From the NCBI RefSeq assembly GCF_008831285.2, contig NC_045140.1, positions 21,512,370 through 21,576,369 of the forward strand: a DNA stretch of 64,000 nt. The letters are read 5' to 3'. Source of the DNA: Nymphaea colorata (Eukaryota; Streptophyta; Magnoliopsida; Nymphaeales; Nymphaeaceae). Position 1 is the stretch's first letter. Every line of letters begins with the position of its first letter. Below are positions 57,806 through 64,000 of this stretch, piece by piece. A program made the translations under genes and the position numbers. The notes beneath the pieces are model-generated. The model searched no databases. It was not told the DNA's origin and saw only the letters and a list, made by a program, of their open reading frames with translations.

Positions 57806-58750
57806 GGCCCTTGAGGTGCTTCACCGTTACGGGCAGCCTTGCCGAGCATCCCCTCACGTCGATTGTTTCCAAACCTTGCAGCCCCCCCATGGTTTCAGGA
57901 AGGCTCGAAAGGTTTGAACATTCGGATAAATTCAGAAACTTCAGTTTCTTTAGTTCAGAAATGGATTTTGGCAGGCTCCCCATTGCTGTACATGCTCGCA
58001 ATCTCAGCACCTCTAATTTTCCCATCCTAGCCTCCGGCAACTCGATTAGATCATGGCAATTGGTGATGCTCAGCTTCTTCAGATTGGGAATGTCGCAAAC
58101 TGCAGTTGGCAATCTTTCTAATCCGTTGCAGTAGTCTATTTCGACTTCTGTGATATCTGGAAATATGTTTGCAATGTCGAAAAAATGGGAGCTTTTCTCC
58201 TCGCTGCAGTACTCCATTTCGATCTCTGTCATCTCTGGAAATATGTTGGAAACCTGGAAAACGGGGGAGCTTTCCCCCTCCCTGACTTCACAGAGCACCA
58301 TCGACAGCTTCTGCAACCCAAGAAAAGGCTCCGCAAACGTACGAAGAATTGGTAATGATATCCTCTCCAACCTCACGCTTCTGAGGTTCTTTAGGAACCG
58401 TGGAAGAAGTTCAAGATCAGTACTTCAGCAGACGGGAATATTGGTGGACTGTACGTGTCAAAGTTTCTTCTCCCATCACCGACACAGAGATCAGTCGGAG
58501 ACCAAATTACTGTGGTTGGCTCATCACGAGAACTGACATAATAAGGAAGGGGATTCCCCGGTTAAAGGAATGGTGTTGGTTGTAAAACTCACCTACTTCC
58601 AAGGCAGCAATTTGAGTTTCTGATGTGAGATCGGCATTAGGACATTCATCCGTTTGATTTATAATGAGTAGTGCTCTTGATCTTCTGAATGGTGCAGTCG
58701 GCCAATTTCCTCAGTAGAAACAAACAGATCGCCCGAAGCCCACATCTTCG
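57684..58750 (-). pseudogene. NRG1-like: NRG1-like NLR relic (NLR4): exon 4-5 remnant
   Basis: Exon 5 is represented by an open LRR frame from 58,376 to 57,684 (RLERISLPILRTF, TEVEIDYCNGLERLP, KKLSITNCHDLIELP, ending VSLDFLQ). It includes an extra repeat-like duplication EMTEIEMEYC / DITEVEIDYC. Upstream, 58,390-58,450 keeps AEVLILNFF and then LKNLR, with some 40 codons deleted between them and a frame change. 58,593-58,745 matches exon 4 (LLRKLADCTIQ, then in another frame LLIINQTDECPNADLTSETQ) with the donor G/GTGAG kept, and has lost the QHD region. Exons 1-3 (RPW8 and NB-ARC) are absent. The next gene, NLR3, ends 38 bp away. It is more diverged from NLR2/NLR3 than they are from each other, and not functional as an NLR. 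Confidence 0.88.
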
Positions 58751-58787
58751 ACCCAAGCTTCATTGAGTACTGGATAGTCTAGAACGA

Positions 58788-61700
58788 TTATACAAGAAAT
58801 TTCAAGTTCACATCTTCTTTAGGAATGTGAAACGTTACTTTGCTGAGCACATGCTCAAAAGGCCTCCATAGATAAGCAGTATCCTCATCACATTCAACTG
58901 CTCTAAGACCGTCCAACTGTGTCACTGATGTAGGCACTTCCCTCAGCCCTAAGCACCATCTCATGTCAATTCTTTTCAAATGCTGCAACAGGCCAATGTT
59001 TTCTGGCAAGCTCTCAATGCTCGAGCAATGAGACAGATCCAAGAATCTGAGGCTTCCAAGTTCACATGAGGAATCCGGAAGCCCTTCCAAACTTGAACAA
59101 GAGTGTAACCTTAGGACCTCTAATCTTCCTAATCCACCTATTCCCTCGGGCAGTTCAACTAGATCAGGGCAATTTGTTATGCTTAGTTTCTGTAGATTGG
59201 TAAGACTGCATAATCCAGGAGGCAATGTCTCTACACCGTGGCAGTAGTCCAGTTCTAGCTCCGTTAACATTGGAAAGATGCTATGAATATCCCAATGAAT
59301 GACTTGACTGACCTCACAGAGCACCATTACTAGCTTCTGCACTGTCTGCATTGCTTGCGTAAAAGTAGAAAGAGGAGGGATTGATATTTTCTCCAGTCTT
59401 ATTCTGTGGAGGTTCTTCAGGGAACCCAATGCAGACAGGCCATGTAATTCTGCAGGGCGTGCGCTGTGGTTTGCGCAAATCAAAACCTTGAGATTTTCCA
59501 TTTTCTCCAGAAATGGGGGTAAGAAATACGATTCAGCTGAGAAATTCAGGATCAAGACCTCAGCATGAGGAAAAGGTATATCAAACCAGTTCCCGGGACC
59601 CATTTGACCTGCATACAGACAAAACAGGATTATTATCTATCATTTGAATTTGAAAACTCAGTGAAGTTGGTCCGAGGTTGCTCATCCTTACCAGTGTGGA
59701 AGGAAACAATCTTAGCCATCGATGCTTGTTCCTTCTGTTGCTGCGAGATTTTCGGAAGATCTCCTTCACTCAAGATAAGCCTTGTCGAACCGCCATTGTT
59801 CACACGGCTGGTATAGATTGCCAATTCTCTCAGCAGGTCATGCTGAAAAACAAAGAGGTCACTGAAGCTCCCATCTACATCCCCAGCCTCACTCCTGCAA
59901 AGACCGTGAAGATTACGTTCAGCATAGAAAAAAACAATTTAGATCTAAAATTACGCAAAGGCAGACATTTACCTTGTTCTCTCAACAAGTGTAACAAGGT
60001 TTTTGCTGGCAAGTTCAAGCAAAACAACATACGCATCATCCTCAGTTAAGCCATGGATTTCAACCCACATATCAATGAGAGAGGCTGCAGGTATCTTTTC
60101 ATCTTCCGGAAAAGTACCCAGGTCCATGAAACACTCTGCAAGTGTTTTACTCAAGGAGTTTAAGCTGCTGCTCAAGCATCTCAGGAGATCGTCATGCATC
60201 TCAAAGATTTGATTTCCTTGCTGGAGCATCTGTGCTGTCTTGCGCCATTTTCTGACAGGTTCCTGCCTCAGTGAGCCTCCAATTACTTTTAGTGCCAGTG
60301 GCAGACCTTTGCAACCTTTCACTATCTGCAGTGTGACGAATAGGTAGGTCATAAGTTTTTGAAAGGAAATATGAACACCACTAATTTACACACAAGAACA
60401 CATTTCTCTTAATTGAGAAAAATCATGTATGTAGATGCATGTTAAATTGTACAAGGTCTAATAAAACACGTAGTCAAGTCTAACAGCCAAAGCTGTAAAG
60501 CATGGAAAGAAATAAAAAAAGCATTTACAGTTATGTACGTATACTTAGATGTGGATTCTTGTGCATAAATTTAACCAAAAAAAAAAAAAACGAACACTAT
60601 GTGAAGTTTTACCTGTTCCATCTGTTGCAGAAGCTCATGATCCAACTTATCAAGGGCTTGATCAGGGGCGAAAGCTGATTGACAGAAAAGATCCCTGGCA
60701 TTTTCTTGTCCCAGCATTTGTAAAGGATAAACTACATCAAGACCTTTAAAATTGATTCTTGATGTGACTAGTGTTTTTAAGCCCGTCTTCCTGAATAGAA
60801 GCCTCTGGAGTACTGATTCAGACCAAACATCATCTAGAACAACTAGAGCAGGGTTTTGCTTTCTCTTGCTTATACTGTCGGTTAACTGATCGATTGCATC
60901 ATCCTCATTAATAAAATGAGGCATGCAACTGGCATTGACCAGCTTTGCCCATAGTCTTTGACATATCTCTAGCAAGTTTGGTGTCTCAGAAACAGTAACG
61001 AAAACAATGTCTCCGAACACAGCTGGAAATTTAAAAGGAGAAAGAAATTAGCATCATTGAACTTCACCAACAGTCTTTTTTCTTGCCAATTTGAGGCAAA
61101 CGTAAAACAAAAGTTTGCTGAAGCGACAAAGTACTGTACCCAGTGCCCCACAACCTAGGGCTACTATTATGTGCATGAAACCAGACATATAGATACATAT
61201 AAATGCTTAAACTTGCAATCACATGATTCATGTCTAAGATGCTTAGCCAATATAGAAGACAACAGTGGAAATTGTACCTTGTACTTTGTCATCTCGACAG
61301 AGCTTTGCTGCCAAGGTCGTCTTCCCGCATCCTCCAGGTGCACATACTCCAATAACAGAGACATTGTCAAAGAGCAGCTTCCTCTTTAACTCTTCCACAG
61401 GAACACTCAGACCAACAATTTTGCTTGGAAGCTGGGGCATTGAATTTGAATAAATAAACATTCCACTACGAGAAGTAGACTTCATGCTCAAGCTACTGAA
61501 TTCCTTGTACAACCTCTTTGCATCTGCCATCATCTGTTTTGTATCCACCCAAATTTCGGCCTGCATATTCATACTTGCAAACCTTAGCAACTGTGCATCT
61601 AACTTCATTAATTTCTTGGCATACATGTGTCTCTTCCAGATTTTCCAATTTGGCAGCTTCGAACACTTATTGATTAAATGTTTGCCATGTTCCAAACAAT

Positions 61701-61941
61701 CTACTAGTTCAGTCATGTTTTCTCGTCTTTGAACTGTTGCCTTGTCATCCAGTTTGTTGTCCCTTAACTCCTCATCTAACCGTTTAACCTCCTCTACTGC
61801 AATTTGTAAAGTTTCTACAGTCTTTTGCAACCGATGAAAGCAGTCACGGAAGTTCATAGCAGTTTCCTTTCCCTCCAAAATAGCTTTCAGCAGCTCCGCA
61901 ACTATAGCACCAACTATTACACCGTTGACAAAATCAGACAT
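58788..61941 (-). CDS. NRG1-like: RPW8-type NLR, NRG1-like helper immune receptor (NLR3), intact
   Basis: Predicted 816 residues. Exons: 61941-61278, 61022-60613, 60325-59973, 59894-59692 and 59608-58788, totalling 2451 bp in frame with GT-AG introns of 255, 287, 78 and 83 bp. Start MSDFVNG is the only Met that keeps an RPW8-like beginning. Domains: RPW8 coiled coil about 1-150; P-loop APGGCGKTT 201-209; kinase-2 LVVLDDVW 281-288; LVTSRI; GLPLAL 365-370; FPEDEKIP; QHD 493-495; LRRs from about 544 (AEVLILNFSAESYFLPPFLE, NLHRIRLEKI, LELDYCHGVETLP), ending NLKFLV. The Walker A position that is Gly in NLR1 is Ala here. It is a recent duplicate of NLR2, with the same exon sizes within a few codons, but lacks NLR2's frameshift. 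By class it should act with EDS1/SAG101-type complexes downstream of TIR-NLR sensors. That role is inferred. Confidence 0.94.
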
Positions 61942-62698
61942 ACCAGAACAGTGGAGTAAGAACGACGACTACTCCAGCCCAAAGCTCCAACCAAGTAGTT
62001 AAAGAAATGTACCTTGGTGTAGTGTATTTCTACAAAGAAACTAGGAAGCCCTCCAACTTCTTGTTTAAATCAATTACAATTTTCCTTTGCAGGCTTGGAA
62101 ACAAAGCAATTTATTGCAATTTCTTGTCTGCACAACCTTTGTTAAAAAATGGTCTATCAATTCCAAACCAAATAAAGCCTTAGTCTTCAAACTGTAAGAG
62201 TCTAGGCCGTCCCACTTTTTGGCTTATATCTTTTCCAATCTTTGGCATAAACTGATGGCTCTTTGCAGCAGACACTCAGCTGGTCATTCAACTAGATTGT
62301 AGAAAACTTCTGCAGATAAGAGTAACAAGAACAATATTAAAAAAGAGATCTTTTAAAACATCTGGGGAGAAAGCATGGCATGGACACCCAGATTGACAGA
62401 GGAAACAATGTAACTGAAATGGAAGTACTTCAGAGACAACACACCAAGACAAAGAGGTATACCGAGACATAGAGGCAAAACAAAAACCAGAATCACTCTA
62501 CCATTCAAAAGCAAAAGAGTCTCACATCTACTTCGTGGGCAACACTAATTCGGGTTTCGGAGCATTAACCGTCAAGCTCTTGCTTTTTCATTTTAGGGTT
62601 TTCAATTTCCTTCTAATCCATGTTTTAACTTTTACAAACCCACAAAGAAAAAGAACCCTAATCTGCTAAGCAAACAAAAGCAAAGCCACGGGTTGAGA

Positions 62699-62750
<52 letters not shown>

Positions 62751-62900
62751 ACTTAAACGAGTGGGGAGCCAGATTCAAGAAAGGGAGTTTCATTACCGTA
62801 GAGATGTGTCCTCTAAACGTGGCGCCACCCCTCGAGGAAGAATGAAATGAAGCAGTTTCCTGGTTTGGCAGAAAAGGAGCGAAGCAAACTTTATAGGGAT
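61942..62900 (-). promoter_or_regulatory. NLR3 leader and promoter region
   Basis: To about 62,530 it is the duplicate of the NLR2 upstream DNA. Beyond that it switches to a module shared with the unrecognised ORF pair: AACCCTAATCTGCTAAGCAA, a GA microsatellite at 62,695-62,749, CACTTAAACGAGTGGGGAGC (the intact equivalent of the Copia-2 target), and GCGAAGCAAACTTTATAGGG. A TATA-like GATATAAATC lies on the minus strand near 62,905. So NLR2 and NLR3 have nearly the same coding region but different distal upstream DNA. Confidence 0.55.
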
Positions 62901-64000
62901 TTATATCAGAAATTTCCTGCTGGACTCGGGTCTCTTGCGGGGAAGGTAGAAGGGGTTTTCCTGGAAAAATTTTAGCAGCTGGAGTGTCGACGCCGAGGTA
63001 GGGATTTCACCATACGTGTCCACGTTAGCTCTGGGCCCAGTGCCAGCTTTCCACGTGTCTTCTCTTTGGTTTCATCTCCCCGCGTGTCTTTGACTGCAAG
63101 AATAACTGTTCCTTTTTCGGAAGCATGGCGATGGAAGAGGTCGATGTTGGCCAGGAGCGCTTCTGCGCTTTTTGCTTCACATAAACAGCTTCGGCGAAAG
63201 TAGCCATTAGAGCCGTCAAGTCCGCACACGGATTCTTGTTCCGATTGTCTTTTCAACCTGCCTTTCTCTTCTATTCAAGAAAATCAGGGGGAAACTGACG
63301 ACGAAAAAATGGATTCAAGCTTCTGCAATGGACCGAGGTAATATAAATTGATGAGATCTGTTCAAAGTCTTCATTGGAGCTGATGATGATCAGGGCAAGC
63401 AAATGTTCTGAGGTATTTAACGTGCATATTCAATTCTCCGACTGCGTCATTTGCGGGGACACGGCCGAGACATGGCTTTATGTTATGTGCTCAGAAACAT
63501 GCAATTTCTGGGACGAAGGGGACTTCGGTTCCCACCGTCGTAATATTTAATGATGGATGCGCTGCATCGGTTGACGCAGCCCGTGCAGGCTTTTCAGGAT
63601 CTTTCTCAACAAAAACACCACTGAGAAGATTGAAAAGCCCTCTGGGGTCTTCCCTTCTCAAGAGCCTTTTCTCCGCGCTTGCAGCTCCACAAGTTTCCAT
63701 TCATTTCTTTTGTAACGACAAGCAGCTTCCAGTTTATTCAAGCTCGAATTGGAAGTTGGGACTTGCGAGCCAATTTACGTCGAGCGTCTTCGGAACGCTG
63801 AAGCGCCTTTCCCTGCAGGCTTTGCAATGTCCCAAAGAATGCGGGAGATACGAGAAGGGTGGGGTCCTTCTTGCTAGTTCTTATGATGAAACACTTCTCT
63901 AAAAACACAGCAGCTTCCTTTATTTTGCTGGAAAAAAAAATTATCATAGTCAAACTAACTTTTATGTGGTTTGGATATAATGTTAGGTTTGGAAGATGAC
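62901..64000. other. Terminal region without a recognised gene
   Basis: GC is higher than in the intergenic DNA. A 94-codon frame on the minus strand (63,256-62,972; MKRQSEQESVCGLDGSNGYF) and a 140-codon frame on the plus strand (63,480-63,902; MLCAQKHAISGTKGTSVPTV) are the longest. Neither matches a family I know, and other frames over the same DNA are also open. The stretch near 63,750 resembles 17,680-17,720 weakly. Possibly an exon of a gene outside the window. Confidence 0.35.

Noticed and set aside
63480..63902. 140-codon frame at the window end
   Set aside because: Considered as a gene, but no domain, start context or neighbour supports it. Kept only as a note in the terminal region.

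Overview
The window is nuclear DNA of a flowering plant. It is AT-rich, has spliced genes with GT-AG introns, contains two Ty1/copia retrotransposons primed by the plant initiator-Met tRNA site, and carries plant-only gene families (subclass III SnRK2 kinase, RPW8-type NLRs, DC1 protein). The NLRs look like the NRG1 branch of helper NLRs. That branch is known to be absent from monocots, so a eudicot, magnoliid or early-diverging angiosperm is more likely than a grass. I cannot name the species.

Layout. 1-2.8 kb: last five exons of a SnRK2 kinase (+), cut by the window edge. 2.8-7.3 kb: non-coding DNA and a dispersed repeat. 7.3-13 kb: intact five-exon RPW8-NLR (NLR1, -) with its 5' region. 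13-20 kb: dispersed and segmental repeats. 20.2-24.7 kb: second RPW8-NLR (NLR2, -), disabled by one missing base. 25-30.3 kb: LINE tail, an unrecognised possible gene start, a DC1 zinc-finger gene (-). 30.3-32.7 kb: a 468-bp inverted repeat whose loop holds a captured scrap of the DC1 gene. 33-42.3 kb: segmental duplications, one split by Copia-1 (36,054-41,517, +). 43.3-51.5 kb: dispersed repeat, then a head-to-head pair of an unrecognised ORF separated by NLR-type promoter DNA and Copia-2 (45,719-50,767, -). 51.6-57.5 kb: more repeats. 57.5-62.9 kb: degenerate NLR fragment (NLR4, -) directly abutting an intact NLR (NLR3, -). The last kilobase holds no gene I recognise.

Functionally the core is a one-strand cluster of NRG1-like helper NLRs: two intact genes, one fresh pseudogene and one relic. 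In known plants such proteins act downstream of sensor NLRs with EDS1/SAG101 and form membrane channels in immune cell death. The intervening DNA records how the cluster grew: near-identical blocks around NLR2 and NLR3, upstream modules shared in different combinations by NLR1, NLR2, NLR3 and an unrelated ORF, and retrotransposons inserted into one copy of a duplication while the other copy keeps the empty site. SnRK2 and DC1 look like bystanders.

All splice sites were assigned by eye from GT/AG signals, frame continuity and comparison among the paralogues. No alignment or database search was run. Percentages and counts given are by-eye.
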